This document shows positions 32,911 through 41,524 of a stretch of DNA of 64,000 nucleotides, in pieces; positions within the stretch are counted from its first letter, which is position 1, and each line of letters starts with the position of its first letter. This DNA is from Palsa-504 sp963753195 (GTDB taxonomy: Bacteria > Actinomycetota > Actinomycetes > Streptosporangiales > Streptosporangiaceae), in the NCBI GenBank assembly GCA_963753195.1, contig CAVWBH010000001.1, positions 496,001 through 560,000 of the forward strand, in the 5' to 3' direction. The notes below the pieces were generated by a model. It did no database searches. It saw nothing but the letters and a program-made list of their open reading frames with translations, and was not told the origin of the DNA. Made by a program: the position numbers and the translations under genes.

Positions 32911-33747
32911 ATGAGCATCCAACTGGGCAGGATCGGATTCTGGCGGCACCCCTCAGCGCTCACCCCCGAGGTGGTAGCCGAAGTCGAGGCCCTCGGCTAC
33001 GGGGCCATCTGGCTGGGCGGCTCCCCCGGCGGCGACCTGAAGGTGGTCGATGACCTCCTGGACAGCACGGACCATATCGCCGTGGCCACCGGGATCGTCA
33101 ACGTGTGGAAGGACGACGCTGCGACGATGGCCGCCGACTACCACCGGATCGCCGCCAGGCACCCGGGCCGCTTCCTGCTCGGCCTGGGCATCGGGCATCC
33201 CGAGGCGGTCAACGAGTACCAGAAGCCGTACGCCACGCTGGTCAGCTACCTCGACCAGCTGGACGAGCTCAAGGTCCCGGTGGAAGGACGCGCGCTGGCC
33301 GCCCTCGGCCCGCGGGTCCTCAAGCTCGCCGCTGAGCGGACCGCGGGCGCGCACCCGTACCTGGTCACGCCGGAGCACACCCGGCAGGCCCGGCAGATCA
33401 TGGGGCCGGGACCGCTGCTCGCGCCCGAGCAGAAGGTGGTGCTCGAGACCGACCCCGAGCGGGCCCGCGCCATCGGCCGCCCGCGCGTGGCGGACCCCTA
33501 CCTGGGGCTGACCAACTACGTCAGCAACCTGCGCCGGCTCGGCTGGACGGACGCCGACCTGGCCGACGGCGGCAGCGACGCGCTGATCGACATGCTGGCC
33601 GTGCACGGCGACGGCGACGCGCTGGCCCGCGGGATAACCGCGCACCTGGACGCGGGCGCGGACCACGTGGCCGTCCAGGTCCTGGCCAGCGACCCGCTGC
33701 CCGCCCTGCGGGCCCTGGCCGGCTCGCTGCAGCTCGCGTCATCCTGA
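32911..33747 (+). CDS. LLM class F420-dependent oxidoreductase
   Basis: A 278-residue luciferase-fold protein of the F420-using subgroup (TIGR03620-like). IGFWRHPSALTPEVVAEVEALGYGAIWLGGSPGG, IAVATGIVNVWKDDAATMAADYHRIAARHPGRFLLGLGIGHPE and HPYLVTPEHTRQARQIMGP are the conserved blocks; VADPYLGLTNYVSNLRRLG and HLDAGADHVAVQVL close the barrel. It uses the deazaflavin F420 to oxidise or reduce an unknown substrate. It is preceded by a G-rich ribosome site and divergent from the sigma fusion, with no partner genes in the immediate operon. Confidence 0.92.
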   Translation: MSIQLGRIGFWRHPSALTPEVVAEVEALGYGAIWLGGSPGGDLKVVDDLLDSTDHIAVATGIVNVWKDDAATMAADYHRIAARHPGRFLLGLGIGHPEAVNEYQKPYATLVSYLDQLDELKVPVEGRALAALGPRVLKLAAERTAGAHPYLVTPEHTRQARQIMGPGPLLAPEQKVVLETDPERARAIGRPRVADPYLGLTNYVSNLRRLGWTDADLADGGSDALIDMLAVHGDGDALARGITAHLDAGADHVAVQVLASDPLPALRALAGSLQLASS

Positions 33748-33797
33748 CCGCCAGGCTCCCCCAGCAAGCGGGATTACCAGGCGCCCAGTCAGCGCTT

Positions 33798-33995
33798 TTA
33801 TGCGCTCGGCGCGGGCTCGGCGCCGACGGGGCGGCGCGTGTGGTCACCGCTGATCAAGCGGACCGCGGTGTTGAGCGCCGCCACGCCGAGCATTACGACG
33901 ATCAGCAGGCAGAACAGCCAGACCGGCCAGCGGTGGTGCTCGATGATCTGCCACGTCTCCCCGGCGGCCAGCAGGGTGAGCGCCAGCGCCGCCAC
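33798..33995 (-). CDS. Small one- or two-helix membrane protein
   Basis: At least 65 residues from GTG 33995: AALALTLLAAGETWQIIEHHRWPVWLFCLLIVVMLGVAALNTAV is one long or two short membrane helices, ending in RLISGDHTRRPVG. Upstream the same frame stays open to a TAA at 34194-34196 and reads plausibly (QLTETQRGQLTSFRNKAAGWF), but contains no ATG, GTG or TTG, so the true start is either here or a rare codon. It converges with the LLM gene. The function is unknown. Confidence 0.55.
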   Translation of the reverse strand: MAALALTLLAAGETWQIIEHHRWPVWLFCLLIVVMLGVAALNTAVRLISGDHTRRPVGAEPAPSA

Positions 33996-34206
33996 GGTGA
34001 ACCACCCGGCGGCCTTGTTCCGGAAGCTGGTGAGCTGCCCGCGCTGAGTCTCGGTGAGCTGCGGAATATGGCGTGCTGGAACGCTCTGGCCCAGCGGCGG
34101 TACCTGGGCTGCGGACCTGACGCTCGCTGAGTTCTTTCTGGCCGAACGGCCATGGCGCTTGTCCCCGGCCCGCCCGCCACCAGGCCGGGGGTGTTAGTTA
34201 TGAGTT

Positions 34207-35937
34207 ATGACTGTTGACAGCAGACTTCGCAGCACCCAGTGGTTCGGCGCGACCGGGCGGACCGGGATGACCCACCGCTCCTGGATGCGTGCCGAGGGGT
34301 ACACCCCGGAGGTCTTCGACGGCCGCCCGGTGATCGGCATCGCCACCACCTGGTCCGAGCTGGCTCCGTGCAACCTCCACCTGCAGCGGGTGGCCGAATC
34401 GGTCAAGCGCGGGGTGTGGCAGGCGGGCGGGTTCCCGCTGGAGTTCCCGGCCATGGCGCTGGGTGAGACGCTGCTGCGGCCCACGGCCATGCTGTACCGC
34501 AACCTGCTGGCCATGGAGGCCGAGGAGCTGATGCGGGCCAACCCGCTGGACGGCGTGGTGCTGCTGTCCGGGTGCGACAAGACCACGCCCGGGCTGCTGA
34601 TGGCCGCGGCCAGCGTGGACCTGCCCGCGGTGATGGTCACCGGTGGCCCGATGCTCAACGGCAAGTACCGGGGCACCGACGTCGGCTCCGGGACCGAGGT
34701 GTGGCGATTGGAGGAAGACCTCGTGACCGGGCGGATCACGCAGGAGGAATGCGAGTTCGCCGAGGGCTGCATGGCCCGGTCCAACGGGCACTGCATGACG
34801 ATGGGGACCGCGTCCACCATGGCGTCGATGGCTGAGGCCCTCGGCATGCAGCTGCCGTACTCGGCGACCTGGCCCGCGGTGGATGCCCGCCGGTATGAGA
34901 CCGCGCAGCGCGCCGGGCAGGTGATCGTTGACCTGGTCCGGCGGGACCTGCGGCCGTCGGCCATCATGACCAGGGCGGCGTTCGAGAACGCGATCCGGGT
35001 GAACGCAGCCATCGGCGGGTCGACCAACGCGGTCATCCACCTGCTGGCCATCGCCGGGCGGCTGGGCGTGCCGCTGGCGCTCGATGACTTCGACGTGCTG
35101 GCCCGCGATGTCCCGACGCTGGTCAACCTGCAGCCGAACGGCGAGTACCTGATGGAGGACTTCTGCTACGCCGGCGGCCTGCCCGCGGTGATGCGGGAAC
35201 TGGCCGAGGCTGGCCTGCTGAACGCCGAGGCGATCACCGTGACCGGGGCCGGGATCGGCGCTAACGTGGCCGGCGCCGAATGCTGGAACCGCGACGTGAT
35301 AAAGACCATGGCCGAGCCGCTCCAGGCCGCCGGGACCGGGACGGCGGTGCTGCGCGGCAACCTCGCCCCGGACGGGGCGGTGATCAAGCAGTCGGCGTCC
35401 TCCCCGCACCTGCTCAAGCATCGGGGCCGGGCTCTGGTCTTCGACTCCCCCGCGGATTACTACGCGGTGTCGAACAACGCCGACCTGGACGTCGACGAGG
35501 ACACCGTGCTGGTCATCCGGTACTGCGGCCCGCGCGGCTATCCCGGCATGCCGGAAGTGGCCAATGTGGCGCTGCCCAGGAAGCTGCTGCTGCGCGGCGT
35601 GCGTGACATGGTGCGGATCTGCGACGGACGGATGTCAGGCACCGCCTACGGGACGGTCGTGCTGCACGCCGCCCCGGAGGCCGCGGCCGGCGGCCCGCTG
35701 GCCCTGGTCCGGACCGGCGACTGGATCGCCCTGGACGTCCCGGCCCGTACCCTGACCCTTGAGGTGAGCGACGCCGAGCTGGCCGAACGGCGCGCCGCCT
35801 GGCAGCCGCCCGCACCGCACGCCAGCCGGGGCTGGACGCGGCTGTACTGCGAGCACGTGCTGCAGGCCGGCGACGGCGCCGACCTGGACTTCCTGGTCGG
35901 CGCCAGCGGCCACGAGGTCCCGCGAGAGTCGCACTGA
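34207..35937 (+). CDS. IlvD/Edd-family dehydratase (sugar-acid type likely)
   Basis: A 576-residue Fe-S dehydratase. RSTQWFGATGRTGMTHRSWMRAEGY and RPVIGIATTWSELAPCNLHL are closer to arabonate/xylonate dehydratases than to branched-chain IlvD. SGCDKTTPGLLMAAASVDLPAVMVTGGPMLNG and FAEGCMARSNGHCMTMGTASTM carry the cluster cysteines; GGSTNAVIHLLAIAGRLG and CDGRMSGTAYGTVVLHAAPE are universal. It would dehydrate a sugar acid or 2,3-dihydroxy acid to a 2-keto acid. The ATG is preceded by AT-rich TTAGTTATGAGTT and no ribosome site, suggesting a leaderless mRNA. It stands alone. Confidence 0.9.
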   Translation: MTVDSRLRSTQWFGATGRTGMTHRSWMRAEGYTPEVFDGRPVIGIATTWSELAPCNLHLQRVAESVKRGVWQAGGFPLEFPAMALGETLLRPTAMLYRNLLAMEAEELMRANPLDGVVLLSGCDKTTPGLLMAAASVDLPAVMVTGGPMLNGKYRGTDVGSGTEVWRLEEDLVTGRITQEECEFAEGCMARSNGHCMTMGTASTMASMAEALGMQLPYSATWPAVDARRYETAQRAGQVIVDLVRRDLRPSAIMTRAAFENAIRVNAAIGGSTNAVIHLLAIAGRLGVPLALDDFDVLARDVPTLVNLQPNGEYLMEDFCYAGGLPAVMRELAEAGLLNAEAITVTGAGIGANVAGAECWNRDVIKTMAEPLQAAGTGTAVLRGNLAPDGAVIKQSASSPHLLKHRGRALVFDSPADYYAVSNNADLDVDEDTVLVIRYCGPRGYPGMPEVANVALPRKLLLRGVRDMVRICDGRMSGTAYGTVVLHAAPEAAAGGPLALVRTGDWIALDVPARTLTLEVSDAELAERRAAWQPPAPHASRGWTRLYCEHVLQAGDGADLDFLVGASGHEVPRESH

Positions 35938-36004
35938 CCGCGCCACCGGCCGCCGGCCGGTAATCTTCACCCTGGTCCATTTCCGACCATCAGGCAGGGA
36001 GCAC

Positions 36005-36586
36005 GTGGAGCACGTCGTCCTTCTGGATGAGGCCGGGTCCGCCCGCGGCAGCGCGGCCAAGGCCACCGTCCACCACGCCCAGACGCCGCTGCACCTGGCC
36101 TTCTCGGCCTACCTGTTCAACGCGGCCGGCCAGTTCCTGCTGACCAGGCGGGCCGAGTCCAAGCACACCTGGCCGGGCGTGTGGACCAACACGTGCTGCG
36201 GGCATCCCCTGCCGGGCGAGCCGATCCCCCGCAGTGTCCGGCGCAGGCTGCAGGAGGAGCTGGGGATCGGCGCGGCGCAGCTCGTCCTGGTGCTGCCCGG
36301 CTTCCGGTACCAGGCCCGGATGGCCAACGGCGTGCTGGAAAACGAGATCTGCCCGGTCTACGCGGCCTACTCCGACGAGGCGCCGGCACCCGACCCGGCC
36401 GAGGTCGCCGAGGCCAGGTGGGTGGACTGGGCCCAGTTCTGCGCCGCGGCCCGCGCCGGGCGGCAGCCCGTCTCGCCGTGGTGCGCGATGCAGCTGCCCG
36501 AGCTCACCGCGCTCGGGCCGGACCCGCTGGCCTGGGCGCCCGCCGACGCGGCGGCCCTCCCTCCGGCCGCCACCCCGGCCGCCTGA
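36005..36586 (+). CDS. idi: Isopentenyl-diphosphate delta-isomerase (type I)
   Basis: A 193-residue Nudix-fold isomerase that interconverts IPP and DMAPP. TPLHLAFSAYLFNAAGQFLLTRRAESKHTWPGVWTNTCCGHP carries the catalytic Cys (64 or 65), RRLQEELGI the Nudix-like helix and VLENEICPVYAA the catalytic Glu; WCAMQLPEL is near the end. It is complete for the family (about 180-195). GTG start after GGGAG. The last coding segment (36521-36550) is repeated at 36724-36753 in the intergenic scar. No other isoprenoid genes are near. Confidence 0.94.
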   Translation: MEHVVLLDEAGSARGSAAKATVHHAQTPLHLAFSAYLFNAAGQFLLTRRAESKHTWPGVWTNTCCGHPLPGEPIPRSVRRRLQEELGIGAAQLVLVLPGFRYQARMANGVLENEICPVYAAYSDEAPAPDPAEVAEARWVDWAQFCAAARAGRQPVSPWCAMQLPELTALGPDPLAWAPADAAALPPAATPAA

Positions 36587-36753
36587 CGGCGGCGGCAGCC
36601 GCGCGAAGCTCTCCAGGATCCCGCCGGGAAGCTGGCTGTGAACGGCACCGTCTTGCCGCAGGCGTGAGCAGCTCGGCCCGGACCGGGAAGGCCCGCCGGT
36701 CGATCGCCTGTCCTCCGGCGCCAGACCCACTGGCCTGGGCGCCCGCCGACGCG
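36521..36753. repeat. Direct repeat flanking gene fragments (recombination scar)
   Basis: The 30 bp at 36521-36550 (end of idi) recurs at 36724-36753 with one mismatch. Between the copies, 36597-36640 matches 41841-41884 with two mismatches, and 36645-36719 matches 42004-42079 at about 88 percent with one gap. Both matches are in the same orientation as the unknown-function gene at 41525-42964, and the 119 bp between them there are reduced to 4 nt here. This is a decayed partial copy of that gene next to a duplicated idi tail. Confidence 0.85.
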
Positions 36754-36780
36754 GGCGGCCCGGCCTCCGGCCCGTTCCGT

Positions 36781-36814
36781 CAAGCAGTGCGAATTTGGCC
36801 ATTCGCGCTGCTTG
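36781..36814. terminator. Strong hairpin between idi and the BTAD regulator
   Basis: CAAGCAGTGCGAAT (36781-36794), loop TTGGCC, then ATTCGCGCTGCTTG (36801-36814): a 14-bp stem with one mismatch. It ends 7 bp before the regulator's ATG, so it may be an operator or attenuator rather than the terminator of idi. No U-tract follows. Confidence 0.55.
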
Positions 36815-36821
36815 AGTCAGT

Positions 36822-39800
36822 ATGGGCTGGGTGGGGGGAATCCACGCTGAAGACGTTGCGTTCGTGCGCGTGCTGGGATCGGTACAGATCGTCACCGCGT
36901 CCGGACGTTCATTCGACCTGCCCAGCGTGAGCCAGCGTCGGCTGCTGGCCCGCCTGGCCGTGGACGCCCCGCGGGCGCTGCGGGTGGATCTGCTGTGTGA
37001 CGTGCTCGATGTCTCGCCCGGCGCGCTGCGGACGGTCGTGTCGCGACTGCGCAAAGGCTTCGGGGACACCGCCGTCATCGCGTCCCAAGGCCGCTATCGC
37101 CTCGGGGTCCCTGTCGACGCCGTCTTGTTCACCACCATGCTGTCCGAGCTCGGGACCGGTGAGGGTCGGATCGGGACGCTGGAACGGGCCCTGGCGCTAT
37201 GGAGGGGCCCGGCGTTCGAGGAGTTCTCGGCCGAGGACTGGGCCGCACCCGAGGCGGCCCGGCTCGCCGAGCTGCACGCGGCGGCGGCTGAGGACCACGC
37301 CGCCGAGCTGATCCTCGCGCGGCACTGGCCGGAGGCGATCGCCGAGCTCCAGTCGCATATCTTGGTGCATCCCCTGCGGGACAGGCCGCGGGGCCTGCTG
37401 ATCCAGGCGCTCGGCGGCGCCGGGCGCCAGGCCGATGCCCTGGCCGCGTTCCGCGAGTACCGGGCCTACCTCGCCGAATCGGTCGGCACCGAGCCGTCTG
37501 CCGAGGTTTGCCGTATGCAGCAGCGGATCGCGGCCGGGTGGGACGGGACCGAGCTGACGCCGCCATCCTGGCGCGGCAACGGCTGGCTGCCACTGCAGGC
37601 CGAGCTGGCGCGGGGGCCCGCCGTGGTCGGCCGGGCCCGCGAGCTCGAGTTGCTGGCGGCCGAGGCGGCGCTGACCGCCGGGTCTGGCTCGCGGACGGTC
37701 ATCATCGAGGGTGAGGCGGGAATCGGCAAGACGACCGTGCTTGGCGCGTTCGCCCGCGCGGTACAAGATGAAGGCTCGACGGCCGTGCTCTACGGGCGGT
37801 GCCAGGACGGACCCGCCGTGCCGCTCGAGCCCTTCCGGTCGCTGATCGGGCATGTGGTCGAGCACGCGCCAGCGGAAGTGCTGCGGGCCCACGTCACGCG
37901 CTGCGCGGGGCACCTGGTCCGCCTCGCGCCCCAGCTGGCCAGCCGTGCCGAACTGGCCGCCACCCCAATCAGCGACGACGCCACCGAGCGGCATCTCCTG
38001 TTCGAGGCGGTCAGCGACCTGCTGCGGCGGCTGGCCGCGGTCAGCCCGCTCGTGGTAGTGCTTGACGACGTTCAGTGGGCAGAGCCGACCGCGGTGCAGC
38101 TGCTCCGCTTCCTGAGCCGTGCGCTGGCCGATGCCCCGGTGCTGCTGGTCCTGGCGGTCCGTGACACCGACGAGCGGCGCCCTCGCGAACTGAGGGCCGT
38201 GCTGGCCGAGCTCGAACGCCGTCCCGGGCGCCGTATCTGCCTGGGCGGCTTCGGCGACGCCGAGCTGGCCGGGCTGACGGCTTCGCTCCTCGCGGTCGAC
38301 GCCGGTGCGGTGACGGCGGCGGTCTGCGCCCGGCTGCAGGAGCAGAGCGCGGGAAACCCGCTTTATGCCATCCAGCTGATACGCCATTGGACCGAATCAG
38401 GGCAGCTGGCCGTGGCCGCAGCCGAAGTGGACTTCGCGGGCGGCGGGGCAGCCGACGACGTGCCCGCTAGCCTGCGGAACCTCGTGTGGAGCCGGGTGAG
38501 CTCGCTCGGCGACGAGGTGCTCGAGGTGCTCTCGGCCGCCGCCGTGCTCGGCACGCAGTTCGCTGCGGATGCGGTGATCGAAATGGCCGGGATCTCCGAG
38601 AGCGACGCGATGGACGCCCTCGACGTGGCCGAATCCGCCGGGTTGCTGGCTGAAGTCCAGGCGCGAGCCGGGACGCTCCGGTTCGTGCACGTCCTGGTCG
38701 CCCGCGCCGTGTACGCGGGTCTGCCGTCGGGTCGGCGCAGGCGGCTGCACGTGCGGGCGGCCCAGGCGCTCGCCCCGAGGGCCGGCCCGCCCGCGACCCA
38801 CCTGGCGGCTCAGGTCGCGCGGCAGTACGCCCTGGGCGCGAGGCCCGCTGAAGCCCGTCGCTGGGCGATAACGGCCGGTGATTACGCGGCCGCGCAGCTG
38901 TCCCCCGCCGAGGCGGCTCGATGGTACCTGGAGGCACTCGGCCACGGCCCGGCCCTGGATGTCCCCGGCGCCGAACGCGCCGATCTGCTCGTCCGGCTGG
39001 GCCACGCCCAGCAGCAGGCCGACGACCCCGGCGCCCTGGCGACGCTGAGCGAGGCGGCGGCGGTGGCCCGCGGCTGCGGGGCGACCGCGGTCCTGGGCCG
39101 GGCCGCCCTGGCCACCGACCGCGGGTTCCTGCGGCCCGGTCCGGCCACCCCGGCGCAGGCCGCGATCATCGAGTCCGCCCTTGAGGTGGCCGACGCCGAT
39201 CCGGCCACACGCGCCAGGCTCCTCGCGCTGCGGGCCGAGGGCCTCGCCCCCGGGGCTCGGCGCATTGAGCTGGCCCGCGAGGCGATCGCGCTGGCCGATG
39301 CCAGCCGCGCTCCGGCGCTGCTGGCTCGCATCTGCTCATCCGTGCTCTACGCGCTATGGGGCCCGGACCGGGCCGCGACGCGGCTACGGGCTGACGTCGC
39401 CTGGCGGGCGATAGCCGCCGCCGAGGAGGCCGGTGATCCGCACCTGGAGTTCGCGGTCCACACCGCGGCCTACACGGTCGCGATCCAGCTGGCCGACCCG
39501 GCCCGGGCCGCGAGCAGCCTGCGGCGGCTGAAGGCCATCGCCGGGCAGATCGGCGCCCCTTACATGCTCTGGACGGTCGGGTTCTACGACACATTCGTCG
39601 CGACGATGCAGGCCCGCTTCGCCGACGCCGGGCAACTGGCCCGGGCGACCATGGAAACAGGCGTCGCGATAGGCGCCGCCGACGTCATGACCACCTTTGC
39701 CGGGCAGGTCGCCGAGCTGGCCGCCATCGCCGGTTACCGCTCCGAACTGCGGCCCAGCCCGGTCGAGCCCACCAGCCGCCTGGCCCAGGCCATAGTCAGC

Positions 39801-40340
39801 GTCGCGGACGGCCGGGAAGAAGACGCCCGCGAGCTCCTCGACGAAGCCGTCTCCGCCGGGTTCAGGGACGTCCGGCCGGACCTGATGTGGGTAACGTCCA
39901 TGCTCGGTTACGCCACCCTGGCCATCGAGCTCGAGGATCTCGGCGCCGCCGAGGAGCTTCTCGCGATCATCGAGCCCTACGCCACCGAGATCGCCACGAA
40001 CCTGGGACCGGTCGCCGCCTACGCGGGGCGGCTGGCGTCGCTGCTCGACCGCCACGATGCCGCCGAGCAGCATCTGACGGAGGCATTCAGGATCGCCGAC
40101 GCCTTCGACTGGGACTACCACCGGGCCGCGATCCTGATCGCCCGGGCCGCTGCCCGCCGCCGCTCTACCCGCAAGCCCGGAGCGTCCGGCGAGCCCGCAG
40201 CGCCTGGCGAGCCCGGAGCGCCTGGCGAGCCCGGCCAGCTCGACGTGGAGGCGCAGGCCTGGCTCGCCACGGCCGAGCGCATCTGCGCCGCCCGCGGACT
40301 GCCTCGCATGCTCGCCGCCATCGAGGCGATCCGCGGGTGA
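36822..40340 (+). CDS. BTAD/AAA/TPR regulator (SARP-LAL-like, large)
   Basis: A 1172-residue cytoplasmic regulator. Residues 15-100 form a winged-helix OmpR/SARP-type DNA-binding domain (VRVLGSVQIVTASGRSF, LRTVVSRLRKGFG); 100-240 are the bacterial transcriptional activator domain (LALWRGPAFEEF, PLRDRPRGLLIQALGGAGRQADALAAFREYRAYLAESVGTEPS). The AAA ATPase follows (VVGRARELELL; Walker A EGEAGIGKTT, about 297-305; Walker B VVVLDDVQWAEP), then helical TPR-like repeats to the end. A Pro/Gly 18-bp repeat lies near the C-terminus. By family it activates nearby biosynthetic genes, possibly the three small genes downstream. The start could also be GTG 36864. Confidence 0.9.
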   Translation: MGWVGGIHAEDVAFVRVLGSVQIVTASGRSFDLPSVSQRRLLARLAVDAPRALRVDLLCDVLDVSPGALRTVVSRLRKGFGDTAVIASQGRYRLGVPVDAVLFTTMLSELGTGEGRIGTLERALALWRGPAFEEFSAEDWAAPEAARLAELHAAAAEDHAAELILARHWPEAIAELQSHILVHPLRDRPRGLLIQALGGAGRQADALAAFREYRAYLAESVGTEPSAEVCRMQQRIAAGWDGTELTPPSWRGNGWLPLQAELARGPAVVGRARELELLAAEAALTAGSGSRTVIIEGEAGIGKTTVLGAFARAVQDEGSTAVLYGRCQDGPAVPLEPFRSLIGHVVEHAPAEVLRAHVTRCAGHLVRLAPQLASRAELAATPISDDATERHLLFEAVSDLLRRLAAVSPLVVVLDDVQWAEPTAVQLLRFLSRALADAPVLLVLAVRDTDERRPRELRAVLAELERRPGRRICLGGFGDAELAGLTASLLAVDAGAVTAAVCARLQEQSAGNPLYAIQLIRHWTESGQLAVAAAEVDFAGGGAADDVPASLRNLVWSRVSSLGDEVLEVLSAAAVLGTQFAADAVIEMAGISESDAMDALDVAESAGLLAEVQARAGTLRFVHVLVARAVYAGLPSGRRRRLHVRAAQALAPRAGPPATHLAAQVARQYALGARPAEARRWAITAGDYAAAQLSPAEAARWYLEALGHGPALDVPGAERADLLVRLGHAQQQADDPGALATLSEAAAVARGCGATAVLGRAALATDRGFLRPGPATPAQAAIIESALEVADADPATRARLLALRAEGLAPGARRIELAREAIALADASRAPALLARICSSVLYALWGPDRAATRLRADVAWRAIAAAEEAGDPHLEFAVHTAAYTVAIQLADPARAASSLRRLKAIAGQIGAPYMLWTVGFYDTFVATMQARFADAGQLARATMETGVAIGAADVMTTFAGQVAELAAIAGYRSELRPSPVEPTSRLAQAIVSVADGREEDARELLDEAVSAGFRDVRPDLMWVTSMLGYATLAIELEDLGAAEELLAIIEPYATEIATNLGPVAAYAGRLASLLDRHDAAEQHLTEAFRIADAFDWDYHRAAILIARAAARRRSTRKPGASGEPAAPGEPGAPGEPGQLDVEAQAWLATAERICAARGLPRMLAAIEAIRG
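40182..40235 (+). repeat. Three 18-bp repeats in regulator C-terminus
   Basis: Units at 40182, 40200 and 40218 close to GCGCCTGGCGAGCCCGGA encode (A)PGEPG-type hexapeptides, an in-frame flexible linker. Confidence 0.8.
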
Positions 40341-40429
40341 TGCGCCGGTGATGCGCCGGTGAGATGGCACAGGATCACTATTGGCCCTGTCGCCGCGATG
40401 GCGGCGCCTACGGACGAGAGGACCACTAG

Positions 40430-40693
40430 ATGCCCAACGTAATCGGTTACCACGACGTCGCAGATGTCGACCACTGGCTGAGCTCAGATGTGCGCGAGAA
40501 GAAGTTCGGGGCGCTGGGCATCACGAACATCCGCACCTACGTCGACCCGACCAACTCCAAGCGCGTCGCCATCAGCGCGGACGTACCCGACGTCGATGCT
40601 TTCGTGGCCTTCCTGCAGTCCGAGGATGGCGCCGCGGCTGCCGCGAGCGACGGCGTGGCCCTGGAGACCGTCGTCCTGCTGGTGGAGGCCTAG
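40430..40693 (+). CDS. Small protein, probable ferredoxin-like alpha/beta barrel
   Basis: An 87-residue protein with a clear GAGAGGA ribosome site. VIGYHDVADVDHWLSSDVREKKFGALGITNIRTYVDP followed by KRVAISADVPDVDAFVAFLQSEDGAAAAASDG alternates strands and helices like a single dimeric alpha/beta-barrel (ABM-like) unit. Its stop lies 4 nt before the next start, so the two are co-translated. Catalytic residues are not evident; no family is recognised with certainty. Confidence 0.75.
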   Translation: MPNVIGYHDVADVDHWLSSDVREKKFGALGITNIRTYVDPTNSKRVAISADVPDVDAFVAFLQSEDGAAAAASDGVALETVVLLVEA

Positions 40694-40697
40694 TCCG

Positions 40698-40988
40698 ATG
40701 AGCTACGCCATAATCCACCAGTTCAAGGGCGGCACCAAGCAGCAGTACGAGGCCACGGTCGCGGCGGTGCACCCGAGTGACGGCACGCTGCCGGCCGGCC
40801 AGACCTACCACGTCGCCGGGCCGTCCGCCGACGGGTGGACTATCTTCGCCGTGCACGACTCGAAGGCCGGCTGGGAGGACTTCCGCGACTCGATCCTGAT
40901 CCCTCGCATGCAGCGGGGCATCGAGGGCGGCTTCACCGGACCACCGGAGGAGACGGGCTTCGAGATCGCCACGGAAACCAACTCCTGA
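40698..40988 (+). CDS. Small dimeric alpha/beta-barrel protein
   Basis: A 96-residue protein starting MSYAIIHQFKGGTKQQYEATVAAVHP; DGWTIFAVHDSKAGWEDFRDSILIPRM is typical of the EthD/ABM-type dimeric alpha/beta barrels used as monooxygenases or cyclases. The start at 40698 sits 4 nt after the previous stop. It is smaller than many EthD proteins but complete. It forms a mini-operon with the preceding gene, and perhaps with the SRPBCC gene 28 nt downstream. Confidence 0.75.
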   Translation: MSYAIIHQFKGGTKQQYEATVAAVHPSDGTLPAGQTYHVAGPSADGWTIFAVHDSKAGWEDFRDSILIPRMQRGIEGGFTGPPEETGFEIATETNS

Positions 40989-41016
40989 CCAGTTTGGCAG
41001 CATCGACCAGTACGCC

Positions 41017-41460
41017 ATGGACGCTCACGACGCCGCACCAGGCCTGTCAGCACGCGGCGTGACGTTCGCGGCGCACACCTTCGCCGGGTGGACCCACACC
41101 GGTCCCGAGGCCGTCTGGACGGCCCTCACCGACCCGGGCGCGACCCCCGCGTTCCTGTATGGCCTGGCGGCGCACTCGACCTGGATCCCCGGCGACCCCG
41201 TCTGCTTCAGCTACGACGGGCTCCAGGTGACTGGGCGCGTCCTGTGCGCCGAGCGCAACCAGCGCCTGTCCTACGTGCTGCAGTCCGGCCCGCAAGACCC
41301 GCCCGTATACCTGACCTGGCTGATCCGGCCGGGACCAGGAGGGTGCACGATCGGCCTGCACGTCGACGAGATCGACACCGCCGACTCCCGTGAAGACGCG
41401 GAAGATGTCTGGCTGCCCGTCCTGGCTGCCCTGCAACGACTGCTGACGGCGGGCTCGTAG
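41017..41460 (+). CDS. SRPBCC-family (AHSA1-like) protein
   Basis: A 147-residue protein with the START/SRPBCC fold: FAGWTHTGPEAVWTALTDPGATPAFLYGL is the typical opening strand and helix, GDPVCFSYDGLQVTGRVLCAERNQRLSYVL the mid-sheet, TYLTWLIRP-like and GCTIGLHVDEID the closing strands, with a long C-terminal helix. Such proteins bind hydrophobic ligands; cyclases and aromatases belong here. It follows two small alpha/beta-barrel genes and the large regulator, so a small catabolic or biosynthetic unit is plausible. Confidence 0.85.
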   Translation: MDAHDAAPGLSARGVTFAAHTFAGWTHTGPEAVWTALTDPGATPAFLYGLAAHSTWIPGDPVCFSYDGLQVTGRVLCAERNQRLSYVLQSGPQDPPVYLTWLIRPGPGGCTIGLHVDEIDTADSREDAEDVWLPVLAALQRLLTAGS

Positions 41461-41524
41461 GCAGCGTTCACCGGTTGTGTACACGGCGCCGGCTGCGTGG
41501 CCAAGCCAGGACAGGGCCCGGGCG

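Noticed and set aside
36367..36783. Minus-strand open frame over idi
   Set aside because: It is mostly a shadow of idi; its recognisable part is the fragment of the 41.5-43 kb gene reported as a scar.
36822..41460. Natural-product biosynthetic gene cluster
   Set aside because: There is a SARP/LAL-like regulator but no PKS, NRPS, terpene synthase or RiPP genes; only small alpha/beta-barrel and SRPBCC proteins follow.
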